Assembly: GCF_031198435.1 (NCBI RefSeq)
Contig: NZ_CP133548.1
Location: 3,878,001 to 3,942,000 of the forward strand
DNA from: Pleionea litopenaei
Lineage (GTDB): Bacteria > Pseudomonadota > Gammaproteobacteria > Enterobacterales > Kangiellaceae
Length of the DNA: 64,000 bases
Direction: 5' to 3'
Shown: positions 10,401 to 17,467 of the stretch, piece by piece
Position numbering within the stretch: position 1 is the stretch's first letter
Layout of the letters: the number at the start of each line of letters is the position of its first letter
Made by a program: the position numbers and the translations under genes
Notes under the pieces: model-generated
Told to the model about the DNA's origin: nothing
Databases searched by the model: none
What the model saw: the letters and a program-made list of their open reading frames with translations, nothing else

Positions 10401-10496
10401 TACATTGGTCTCGATAACTTACGAGACGGTGCTACTCGAATGTGGTTGAGAGCAAAAGGTAGAGCAAGTCGAGGACTAATTATTAAAAGAACTTAA
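7425..10496 (+). CDS. RND efflux permease, second of two
   Basis: A second full RND permease of 1023 residues starts 8 bases after the first, with AGGTG as ribosome site. Helix 4 reads MLVDNAVVVTES and the helix-10 region GVVVNNGIVLVDHI, the same proton-relay variant as its neighbour. The two pumps are clearly different sequences, and this one lacks the helix 6-7 insertion. Tandem permeases behind one adaptor recall MdtBC and TriBC, which work as heteromers, so a mixed trimer is a reasonable inference. No TolC-type gene is present. The stop codon overlaps the stop of the convergent response regulator in the shared TTAA. Confidence 0.92.
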   Translation: MKLTDIALKRPVTTMMFFLCFVVTGLLSSRLLPLEYFPSINFPGIIIQIPYPNSSAVEIEESITRPVEEVLSTMSSVKNLYSTTTDNNAQIFMQFDWSQNARIKGVEAREKIDAIRNQLPSDVQRIYVLNPGTGDMPVLQLRISSERDLSNAYDLLDRKLKRPIERIDGVSKVELYGVDKRQIRIQLDANRITAHNIDLAVLNQRLQQENFTISAGEITDANSRFRVNPRGEFTSIDDFKNIIVNSKGLRLADIANITMQQPEPREGRHLDRSYAIGMNVMRQSSANMVEVASKVLEAINQAENDPAFQGITLYVMNNQADGVTQSLRDISLSGLIGFVLSILVLYFFLRDFTSTLIVALAVPFALTITLAFMFFLNVSLNILSMMGLMLAIGMLVDNAVVVTESIFRYQQQFPDDHLKAIKHGVKEVGTAVFAGTVTTAIVFLPNIIGAKVDITVFLGHVAITIVIALAASLFIALTIIPLMLAKFKIKSRQQSSDMINRLTDRYEKFLNWSLDHPKWSAFFAVIIVVSVAIPFLFTTKDNYVDDNKRQLFLPYHIDSQYTIDRVEKSVDKIEAFLYENKEYLNIDSVYSFYTNDRAESTLLLTEGDEVTRSVTEIRKFIEDNLPEIAIGKPSFDRKRGQEEAVKIYVSGDSTEVLRSLSSEVARVLSRVDGIVEARSEATSKDRELQIIVDRIKAQSVGLDPSRVANLVAIAMRGQPMRTFRGKDNEVEVVLEFGDQNSRSIDDLNVLQLPLPDGSSIPLSSVASFKVEQASNTIQRRNRRTSIGVVAALDDDMTMDKAREEIKTIMKTVSLPNGYQWSLGRAFDREAETDNIMFANMGLALLLIFVVMAALFESILFPLAVISSILYAVVGVFWFFLMTGTQFSFMAFIGILVLMGVVVNNGIVLVDHINHLRREGFSRREAIVQGGRDRLRPILMTVATTILGLIPLSVGDTTIGGDANSPSYFPMARAVVGGLAFSTIVSLLILPTIYIGLDNLRDGATRMWLRAKGRASRGLIIKRT

Positions 10497-11290
10497 CGAA
10501 ACTGAGAGACGTACTCATCAATCATTTGATGTTTATTAGGGTCTTCATCCATTAATGTTAAGGTCACTTTAAAGAGTTGTGCATCGGGTTTGTTTTCGGT
10601 CGCCGTAATACCCAATACAAATCCATTGATGCGCATCACTTTGGCTTCACCCTGATGGTTAAATTCAATATCGACGGATACTTGATCCAATACACCGGGG
10701 ACAAACCCCTCATTTTTAAATATTCCGATGCATTGTTTATCGGTTAAACTTTTTATGGCACATTTTATTGCGCCGTTTGCGGTTCTCACTAAAGCAACAC
10801 CCTTGGGAAGAGACGCGGTGGGTTTGGTAGGTGTTTTCGAACTGCTGCCTGTTAAGACTTCAAGAGACGATGAGGCGGTTTTCTCTGGTATCGCCATTCG
10901 CCCTTCGATTCCGTGTCTTTTTAGTGCGCGTTCAACCTTTTCGGCAAATTGTTGGCGGTTAAAAGGCTTCACTAAATAATCGCTGACGCCTGCTTCGATG
11001 GCTTCGACCACGTATTCTTTATCACCTCGACTGGTGACCATAATAAATGGTTTCGACTTATAACGTGGTTCTTGACGTATCCACTGAAGTAGCTCCATTC
11101 CATTCATTTCTGGCATTTCCCAGTCGCATAGGATGAGGTCAATTTCTTGATGCAGTAAAACTGACTTACCCGACTGACCATTATGAGCGTCGAATAATTT
11201 TGCCCCAGGAAAATAATCACGCACAAACTTTTTGATCAGGTCTCGAATCATACTGGCGTCATCGATGACTAAAATATTAAAAGTTTTCAT
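10493..11290 (-). CDS. Response regulator, REC domain plus C-terminal PilZ-like region
   Basis: This protein has 265 residues. The N-terminal ~125 form a CheY-like receiver: the acidic pair in VIDDAS, the phospho-acceptor Asp in LILCDWEMPEMNG, the Thr in IMVTSRG and the Lys in DYLVKPF. A Ser/Thr/Pro-rich linker (about 135-165) joins it to a C-terminal ~100-residue beta-rich region (ALVRTANGAIKCAIKSLTD onward) that looks PilZ-like. The canonical c-di-GMP motif RxxxR is not obvious, so that assignment is weak. No histidine kinase lies next to it. The likely role is output through protein or c-di-GMP interaction rather than DNA binding, which would fit the many c-di-GMP genes in the window. Confidence 0.8.
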   Translation of the reverse strand: MKTFNILVIDDASMIRDLIKKFVRDYFPGAKLFDAHNGQSGKSVLLHQEIDLILCDWEMPEMNGMELLQWIRQEPRYKSKPFIMVTSRGDKEYVVEAIEAGVSDYLVKPFNRQQFAEKVERALKRHGIEGRMAIPEKTASSSLEVLTGSSSKTPTKPTASLPKGVALVRTANGAIKCAIKSLTDKQCIGIFKNEGFVPGVLDQVSVDIEFNHQGEAKVMRINGFVLGITATENKPDAQLFKVTLTLMDEDPNKHQMIDEYVSQFR

Positions 11291-11362
11291 CAGCCTTGCT
11301 CTTATGGAATATCGATATAAGTGTAGCTGAATTATTGGTTTTATCCTGCATCAATACCTCGA

Positions 11363-11872
11363 TCAAAGGGCGAGTCGTAAGCGGTAGTCGTCCATGATAT
11401 AGCCATTGCCAATATCTGCGACAACGGGTCCAGTATTTTCAAAGCCAAGCGCTGTATAAGCAGACAAAGCCACATCGTTGTACTTGTTAACGGTCAGTGT
11501 AATGTGTGGCAATCCGTGCTCTTGAGCAATCGACTTCATGAATGTAAGCGCTTGTCGGGCAAGTCCTTGGCCGCGCTCGCTGTCAGAGACATAGAGCTTG
11601 CTTAAAAATAACTCATTGCCATCGATACGAAATGCAAAGTAGCCGACTAAGGTGGACTGGCGATAAATTGAGTAGTACTGATAACCTTCATTTTCGATTT
11701 GCTGCGTCATTGCCTGCTGGCTTTGAAACTTATCGAGCATGTAATCGACCTGAGCTTGCCCAATAATCGGAGTGTAATGCTGCTGCCAAATATGCTTTGC
11801 GAGGGTCTCGATGGCAGCGAGTTCAGATGTTGATTCGGCAGGTTTCATCTGATGTTGGGGTTGATTAAGCAT
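11363..11872 (-). CDS. GNAT family N-acetyltransferase
   Basis: This single-domain GNAT acetyltransferase has 169 residues. The acetyl-CoA-binding motif A is visible as LYVSDSERGQGLARQAL (the R-x-x-G-x-G/A loop), preceded by the beta-4 strand LFLSKLYV. It is followed by the motif B helix (VALSAYTALGFENTG), typical of small-molecule or protein N-acetyltransferases. The substrate cannot be predicted. The start ATG has GAG about 8 bases upstream. It stands alone on the minus strand, 72 bases upstream of the response regulator, and might be co-transcribed with it. Confidence 0.88.
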   Translation of the reverse strand: MLNQPQHQMKPAESTSELAAIETLAKHIWQQHYTPIIGQAQVDYMLDKFQSQQAMTQQIENEGYQYYSIYRQSTLVGYFAFRIDGNELFLSKLYVSDSERGQGLARQALTFMKSIAQEHGLPHITLTVNKYNDVALSAYTALGFENTGPVVADIGNGYIMDDYRLRLAL

Positions 11873-12249
11873 AGATATCTCAAAATACTAGTTGTATAGG
11901 TAGTGGTTGTTGTAGTAGTATTGTCTGGTGTTTGGGAAAGACTCCAGACTTTCCAATACACAGTGAGTGAATTGGCTCGATTGCCTGCTCTTTACCTTTG
12001 TGATTGGCTCTATTTGTCACTAGATAGCCAAAAAGTCACCTAGGTTCTGTTGTTGGATGATTGATTGTAAAGGAATTTCACTTTACGTACATATGAAATC
12101 GGTTGTCGAAATCAGTTTTTGAAAATCAGGGGTTGAAGGTCATTTTTTCGCCTCTCCAGCGGAATGTGATAGAACCGCTAGGCCCAAACCTCGAAACTGG
12201 GTATAGCTGACTCAACATTGATGCTGTTTCTATAACCAATTGAATTTTA

Positions 12250-12395
12250 TGTAAATTGAAGGATACGCGAAAAACGTGTCTAGAAACTAGAGACGTCAAA
12301 ACAGTTAGAGCGGACTGGCAGCTCCCGCCAACGCCCTGAAATCACACTCACCTTAAGCCCGCAGAAGAACAGCTCTCTGACTGCGGGTTTTTTTT
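12250..12395 (+). ncRNA. Candidate small RNA or leader ending in a terminator
   Basis: A strong Rho-independent terminator (12358-12395) sits 70 bases before the next coding region with no coding frame ahead of it, so something non-coding is probably transcribed. A second hairpin, CGTGTCTAG / CTAGAGACG around AAA (12275-12295, one mismatch), and a GCGG...CCGC stem (12310-12328) lie just upstream. I do not recognise 6S RNA, SRP RNA, tmRNA or a known riboswitch. The 5' end is a guess. It could instead be an attenuated leader of the downstream sigma-factor genes. Confidence 0.35.
12358..12395 (+). terminator. Rho-independent terminator with eight T
   Basis: The stem CCCGCAG (12358-12364) pairs with CTGCGGG (12381-12387) and is followed directly by eight T (12388-12395). 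It precedes rather than follows a recognisable gene. Confidence 0.85.
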
Positions 12396-12465
12396 ATCTT
12401 CGGTCATCCAAATGCTCTGTTCACTGTCTCTTTTACAATAACATCAATCAGAGAAAGTGAAGATT

Positions 12466-12831
12466 ATGCAAACAGCAGAAATATTTATTCCAATTACCAT
12501 GTTCATTATGATGGCAGCGGTTCTAATCGTTTATTTTTACTTTGCTAGGAAGAATAAAGAGGGAATTCAAGAAACCATTCGTCGTTCAATTGAACATGGA
12601 CAACAGCTAACCCCCGAACTGCTTGAGAAACTCAGTGGAGCGCATTCGCCAAAGGTAAAGGATTTACGTCGCGGCGTCGTTCTATGCGCATTAGGAATTG
12701 CAGGCTTTTTTGCCGGCTTTGTGCTGAAAGAACCGGATGCTAGCGAAGTCTTTATGATGCTTTCATTGTTTCCTTTGTTTATCGGTGCTGGGTTCCTGTT
12801 GGTTTGGAAGCTCGATCGCTATAATGACTAA
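12466..12831 (+). CDS. DUF6249-type small membrane protein
   Basis: This inner-membrane protein has 121 residues. One N-terminal hydrophobic helix (about 5-27) is followed by a cytosolic segment with the pattern ETIRRSIEHGQQLTPELLEKL and two C-terminal hydrophobic helices. This layout matches the DUF6249 family, which I know as neighbours of ECF sigma factors; the biochemical role is unknown. I chose ATG 12466; a GTG at 12457 would add three residues. An ECF sigma gene starts 24 bases downstream and a third small membrane protein follows, so the three probably form an operon in which membrane proteins modulate the sigma factor. Confidence 0.75.
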   Translation: MQTAEIFIPITMFIMMAAVLIVYFYFARKNKEGIQETIRRSIEHGQQLTPELLEKLSGAHSPKVKDLRRGVVLCALGIAGFFAGFVLKEPDASEVFMMLSLFPLFIGAGFLLVWKLDRYND

Positions 12832-12855
12832 TATGACGCCAACTCGAGCTATTTT

Positions 12856-13380
12856 ATGAATGACGAGCATTTGATTGCCCGTTCAATAAGCGGTGATGAT
12901 TCTGCCTTCTCACAGTTAGTGCGGAATCATCAGTCTGCTTTGCGTCAGTTTTTGCGGCGTATTACCGCCGGCGATCATGCGTTAGCCGATGACATCGCGC
13001 AGGATAGCTTTATCTTAGCTTTCCAAAAATTAGCGCAGTTTAGAGGTCAAGGGAGTTTTGCTGCTTGGTTGAGAAAGCTAGCCTATCACCGCTTTTTACG
13101 AGTGGTCGAAACGGGCGCGCAAAAGTATGAGCAACCTTGCGATGTAAGTTGGCAGAGCCTCGAGACACGAGATGCGGTAGAAGCTGATATCTTGGCTGAA
13201 AAATTGATGGCTATGCTGAGTGTTCCGGAGCGGCTCACCATCACTTTAAATTGTAGTGAAGGCCTTAGCCATACCGAGATTGCAGAAATTACCGGGCTGC
13301 CATTAGGAACGATAAAGTCTCATATTGCAAAAGCCAAACGCAGGCTAAATGACTTTATTCAGGCAGAAGCCGTTGCTTAG
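12856..13380 (+). CDS. ECF-type RNA polymerase sigma factor
   Basis: This is a sigma-70 family member of 174 residues with only regions 2 and 4. Region 2 covers about residues 20-90 and includes ADDIAQDSFILAFQKL and FAAWLRKLAYHRF, for -10 recognition and core binding. Region 4 is the helix-turn-helix GLSHTEIAEITGLPLGTIKS (about 135-155). The LPLGTIKSHIAKAKRRL ending is classic for ECF factors. It is flanked by two small membrane proteins, which makes membrane-linked control likely, although neither resembles a zinc-binding anti-sigma factor. Confidence 0.9.
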   Translation: MNDEHLIARSISGDDSAFSQLVRNHQSALRQFLRRITAGDHALADDIAQDSFILAFQKLAQFRGQGSFAAWLRKLAYHRFLRVVETGAQKYEQPCDVSWQSLETRDAVEADILAEKLMAMLSVPERLTITLNCSEGLSHTEIAEITGLPLGTIKSHIAKAKRRLNDFIQAEAVA

Positions 13381-13409
13381 CCTATTGATTTATTTGCGAG
13401 GTGTTTAAA

Positions 13410-13694
13410 ATGTTAGAGCAACTTTTGTCTTACCATCAAACATTGGCCGATCATGAGTTTGTTAAACGTTTTCAGCAGCGGCTAGCGTTGCAATCGAAAC
13501 GTCGAACATTAGTTTTAACTATTTTCGGATTCATCGGAACGATTTGTGCTGTTGTTGGACTGCAAGGTTTCGTCAGCTGGATGCCATCCATTCATTATCT
13601 TGAACCGGTCGATTCTGTGATCGTTTGGACGGTATTTGGTTTAACGACGATGAGCTTACTATCACTCGGCCTTGTTCTGGATGAGCAGTCGTAA
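13410..13694 (+). CDS. Small two-helix membrane protein linked to the ECF sigma
   Basis: This hypothetical protein has 94 residues. A charged amphipathic N-terminus of about 30 residues (HQTLADHEFVKRFQQRL) is followed by two hydrophobic helices (about 35-55 and 70-90). GAGGTG lies at ideal distance before ATG 13410; a GTG at 13401 is less likely. The layout, cytosolic helix plus membrane anchor directly behind a sigma gene, fits a minimal anti-sigma or anchoring factor. I cannot name a family. Confidence 0.6.
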   Translation: MLEQLLSYHQTLADHEFVKRFQQRLALQSKRRTLVLTIFGFIGTICAVVGLQGFVSWMPSIHYLEPVDSVIVWTVFGLTTMSLLSLGLVLDEQS

Positions 13695-13828
13695 TCGGAA
13701 ATCTCAGTATTGAGATTGGCTATGGCAATATTTACATCTCATCCGAAGTGTCAAGGTCCATTTCTTCTCGTATATTCCTTATAAATGTTTTAATCTTAAA
13801 AATTACTGTTAATTCCGTCGCGCAACAG

Positions 13829-13837
13829 TGCTAGAAT
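13829..13837 (+). promoter_or_regulatory. Possible extended -10 element before the CadC-like gene
   Basis: TGCTAGAAT matches an extended -10 (TGn plus TATAAT-like hexamer) about 85 bases before the start at 13924. No good -35 is visible, which is acceptable for an extended -10 promoter. Confidence 0.3.
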
Positions 13838-13923
13838 CATCGCTAGTGGTGTATCTCTTTGAAAATAAAAAAAATTATTGATTGTTTGGTATCCAATTTG
13901 GAGCCCCGCAGAGAATTCTATTG

Positions 13924-16049
13924 ATGACAGAGCTGCCTTCTTCACATACTGAGAGTAATGATGAGCATGACTTGTTTGACGACTGGAGTGCGCACCCCAT
14001 TCAAGTCGGCGAGTTTGTTATCGATTTTAATGAAAAAACGGTGACTACCTCATCCGGTGAAGTAAGAAATATAACGCCCAACTCAATTCGACTATTATTA
14101 TTGCTATTACAAAAATCCAGTTCTTACGTTTCATTAAACGACATTCATAAGTTCATTTATGGCAATCAATATAAAGATGATTCGTCGACACGAAAACAAG
14201 TCACCGTTTTAAGAAAATTATTTGACGATACCGATAAAGAAAAAAATACATCGAAAATAAGTTAGGTCATGGGTATCGGTTGATTGCGCCTGTTCAGTTT
14301 CTAGATGATGAAGGCGTTTTAGAAGGTTCGAATAAAGATAAATACTTGTGGGCACTCGGCGCTTTTCTAACTGCATCTGTAACGGTTTTTTTAATTGGGT
14401 GGTATTGGTTAGAAGATTTTCAAAGCTCGTTACGAGAGTCCGTGCCACAGGTGCAATTTAATTCGGCTACGCCACTTAGTCATTTCAGGGGAATTGAAAA
14501 TTACCCGTCCATTTCAGATGATCAACGTTGGATGCTGTTTAATCACAAACCGGAAGGTAAAGTGTTTTGGCAAGTCTACGTTCGCGATATGCTGACAGGT
14601 GATCTGATCAAGTTAAGCCAAGGAGATCGGTATGAACGCTTGCCTCGTTGGACATCGTTAAATCGCTTTATTTTTTCACGATTTGAAGATCAAAGCTGCT
14701 ATTTCTACATTGCTGATTTTGATCCAACTAAGCGAGCCGTCAAGAATGAGCGACGTTTAGTTGCCTGTAATACTTTTTCTCAAACTGCCCAAGGGCATTT
14801 GTGGAATGACGAACAAGGAATGTATTTTAATCGTGCTAAATCGGTAAATGAGCCTTTTATTATTTATTCTCATTCGTTTACAACAAAAGAAAGTTGGCCA
14901 ATTGCTTCACCGCCACCGAGTGGCAAAGGAGATTACTATTTTTCAGTGAGTAAAGATGGAATGTCTCTAGCCGTTCTGCGCAATAAGAACTGGTCGCAAA
15001 CCGAAGTTTGGTTGTACGACACTCGTACTTGGGAAACCCAATTAATAGAAACCATCGATAGTGTTTTACACACCGTTGAATGGGTGGGCAATGAAAAAAT
15101 AGTCTATAAGAATGACTCGAATGAAGTAATTGAGTTTAACGTTGTTGAAAATTATAAGTCGATCTTAACGAGAGCCGAGACACCTATACTGGCGCCACTT
15201 GTGCTGAGTGATGGAAGTCTAGTGTATGCGTCGGGTAGTTATTTCAAAAGTGATTTGCTGAAGCATTCAATTGCTGAAAATTCTGTCAGTAAAGTAGAAA
15301 GCTCTTCTTATCAAGATTTTTTGCCCACCGTCTCGCTTGACGGCAAACAACTTGCTTGGGTTAGCAACCGATCGGGTGTCTATCAGATATGGATAAAAGA
15401 CGAGCAAGGTGGCGTTAAGCAGATTAGTCATCTGAAAAATAACTTGAAGTTTACTGACTTAAGTTTTTCTCCTGATTCGAAATATTTAGGTGGGACCGCC
15501 AGCGGACGCTGGTTTATCATTGAAAATAGTAGCCAAGAAATTATTTGGGGCGATCAAGAAAGATACTATAAGAATTTCCAATGGCGACGTGACAGTCAAG
15601 AAGCTTTTGTTGCGGTAAAGCATATGGAGCAATGGGAGCAAACCGTGATTAATCTCAAAGGCGAGATAGTGGAGCGTCCTCTATTGCCGAATGACGCGTT
15701 TATTGTTCTTGAGGCTCCGAGTGCTGATATTGCTTACGTCGCTAACTTTAAGATCAACGGGTTTTGGCGAGTCACCCATTATCAAGATAATCAAAAAGAG
15801 TTCTTCCCGGTTGAGCAGGCCATTAATAAGACTGGACGTTGGAGTGTTACCGACAATGGTCTCTATTTTACCCAGAATGATGCCTTATACTTTTTGCCTC
15901 ATGACACGAGTGAAGTCACTGTGGTTGACCAAAACTTAAACGGTTCCCGTATTTCAGTGCCAAATCATGGCGAATGGTACATAGGTACTCAAACACTTGA
16001 GGGAGAAGTTGATCTGATGATGCTTACCCCAAAAGAGTCAGCTAGATAG
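13924..16049 (+). pseudogene. CadC-like winged-helix membrane regulator, frameshifted
   Basis: Two adjacent frames form one protein if a single base is restored. Frame A (13924-14265) carries a winged-helix Trans_reg_C/OmpR-type DNA-binding domain and stops early. Frame B (14280-16049) carries one transmembrane helix (about LWALGAFLTASVTVFLIGWYW) and a long periplasmic WD40/TolB-like beta-propeller. In the shifted frame the sequence at 14247-14285 reads YIENKLGHGYRLIAPVQF, the expected end of a winged helix. The break lies at A7 (14240-14246); eight A would restore a protein of about 708 residues. Such proteins are one-component sensors that bind DNA while anchored in the membrane. The cause could be mutation, sequencing error or -1 slippage. 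Confidence 0.8.
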
Positions 16050-16227
16050 CGCTTTCCAGCTCAATTTGTTGCCTCTCGGCAATGTCAATATCTCATTTTT
16101 CACGTTAATTGCGCTTAAAATTCACAGCATTCACATCTCAAATCACGTAATTTATTTGTTACCGGGGCTAGGCAGCAACAATACATGCCGCTCTAGTTGT
16201 TGTTTTTATTGAAAAAAGGTGTAGCAA

Positions 16228-16413
16228 ATGACAAATATAAATATTTTCTTAATCTTATTAGGGCTAATCAATGGTGATGCAACAGTAACCACTGCAACGG
16301 ATCAAACCGCCACTGAGGTGCAAGTTTCAACAGGTACTGAAAGCACAGATATTGGTATCGCGGTCACTGAATGTAAAGCGTTTCCTGAGTGTCCACCCGA
16401 TATGGATAGCTAA
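16228..16413 (+). CDS. Short hypothetical protein, 61 residues
   Basis: AAAGGTG lies six bases before the ATG, an excellent ribosome site that argues for a real gene. A short hydrophobic N-terminus (NIFLILLGLI) is followed by a Thr/Ser-rich, acidic tail that ends with two cysteines (ECKAFPECPPDMDS). It may be a secreted or membrane-attached peptide, but the hydrophobic stretch is short for a signal peptide. I do not recognise a family. It lies between the CadC-like regulator and a DUF2158 gene, all on the plus strand. Confidence 0.5.
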   Translation: MTNINIFLILLGLINGDATVTTATDQTATEVQVSTGTESTDIGIAVTECKAFPECPPDMDS

Positions 16414-16527
16414 GCTATCGGACCAAAAAAGGCAGCGTAATTGAGGGTAGGGTAAGGAAGCCCCATGCCCGCAATAAACTCAGGTGGAGATTTTTGTAAT
16501 TATTTTGACGAAGTCAGAGGTGTAAAA

Positions 16528-16731
16528 ATGCAAAAAGGCGACATTGTCCAATCTCAAGCAGATGGTATCAAAATGACGGTCTACTCAATGGTTAGTGAGC
16601 TTCCTAGCGAACAAGTATGTTCATTGGTTGAGCAAGGCTATGAAGAGAACGATGTACTATGTAAGTGGTTCGTGGGTACGACACTCAAGAAAGACGTATT
16701 CCATCAACAGCAGCTGTTAAAAGTTAGTTGA
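16528..16731 (+). CDS. DUF2158 (YodC-like) small protein
   Basis: This protein has 67 residues with the pattern of the YodC/DUF2158 family: KGDIVQSQADGIKMTVYSM at the start, then CKWFVGTTLKKDVFHQQQL, an SH3-like barrel fold of unknown function. I chose the internal ATG at 16528 because AGAGGTG stands just upstream and the family begins here; the longer frame from 16465 adds unrelated residues. It lies 114 bases after the 61-residue gene. Confidence 0.8.
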   Translation: MQKGDIVQSQADGIKMTVYSMVSELPSEQVCSLVEQGYEENDVLCKWFVGTTLKKDVFHQQQLLKVS

Positions 16732-16924
16732 TAACCGAATGGTCGCAAAGCTATCGACGAGAACTCAAGTTCTAGAATAAACAATTATTACAGCGAGCAC
16801 TTTTTAGAGCGAGTGGAAGTATTTGGATGTTTTCTTTGTTGAATTCTCCGAAATTACTTTTTCTTTTAGTCACTATGGATCTACTATTTAAGGTCCGGCA
16901 GGTTTTTTACCATGGGAGATAAGA

Positions 16925-17467
16925 ATGAATACACCAACACCGTTTCAATATTTAGAGGCGGAAAACATTCAGTATCAAGTTTTCTATCACCCCCGCGCAG
17001 AAACCGCTGCTGAAACTGCCGTCATGGCGCAAATTCCCCAAAATATTTTGGCCAAAGTGGTGGTTGTTGAGCTATCTGATTCATCAATTAACCAAGTAAC
17101 CAAAGATGCGTTGGTGGTAATTCCTTCTGACTGTAAGGTGTTTCCTGCTGAATTAGCTCGAGCATTGCGATGTGATCAGGTGAGCGTTGCATCCGAGGCT
17201 AAAACACGACAATTATTCCCCGATTGTGAAGTGGGAGCTGAGCCTCCTTTTGGTAATCTGTATGGCATAGAAGTGTATTTAGCTCGAGAACTGTTTGAAC
17301 GTTTTGAAATTACGTTTAAAGGAGGAACTCACGAACAATTGATTCGAATGAATACCATCGACTTTTGCAATCACACGCAAACCCAGCTTCTCGACCGAGG
17401 GTATGGAAAAGTAGAACTTGATATTCCATTTACAGAACAAATTACCAAGCCTTGGCGTTGGATTTAA
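16925..17467 (+). CDS. YbaK/EbsC-type aminoacyl-tRNA deacylase
   Basis: This cytosolic protein of 180 residues belongs to the YbaK/ProRS-associated domain superfamily, which hydrolyses mischarged tRNA (for example Cys- or Ala-tRNAPro). The conserved motif EVGAEPPFGNLYG, corresponding to the GxxPPFG/G substrate-pocket loop, is present, as is a lysine in the early ILAKVVVVEL strand. The C-terminal ~35 residues extend beyond the minimal domain. GGGAGA precedes the ATG. It overlaps the convergent polB stop codon through a shared TTAA. The amino-acid specificity cannot be read directly. Confidence 0.82.
   Translation: MNTPTPFQYLEAENIQYQVFYHPRAETAAETAVMAQIPQNILAKVVVVELSDSSINQVTKDALVVIPSDCKVFPAELARALRCDQVSVASEAKTRQLFPDCEVGAEPPFGNLYGIEVYLARELFERFEITFKGGTHEQLIRMNTIDFCNHTQTQLLDRGYGKVELDIPFTEQITKPWRWI

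Larger units (their letters stand above)
11873..12465. other. Long intergenic region holding a possible small RNA
   Basis: About 590 bases with no convincing reading frame lie between divergent genes. The only clear structures are a hairpin at 12275-12295 and a strong terminator at 12358-12395 on the plus strand. Together they suggest a transcribed non-coding unit that ends before the DUF6249 gene. Nothing else is recognisable. Confidence 0.55.

Noticed and set aside
12250-12395. 6S RNA, tmRNA, SRP RNA or c-di-GMP riboswitch
   Set aside because: None of the conserved cores or the expected overall pairing could be found in the stretch.
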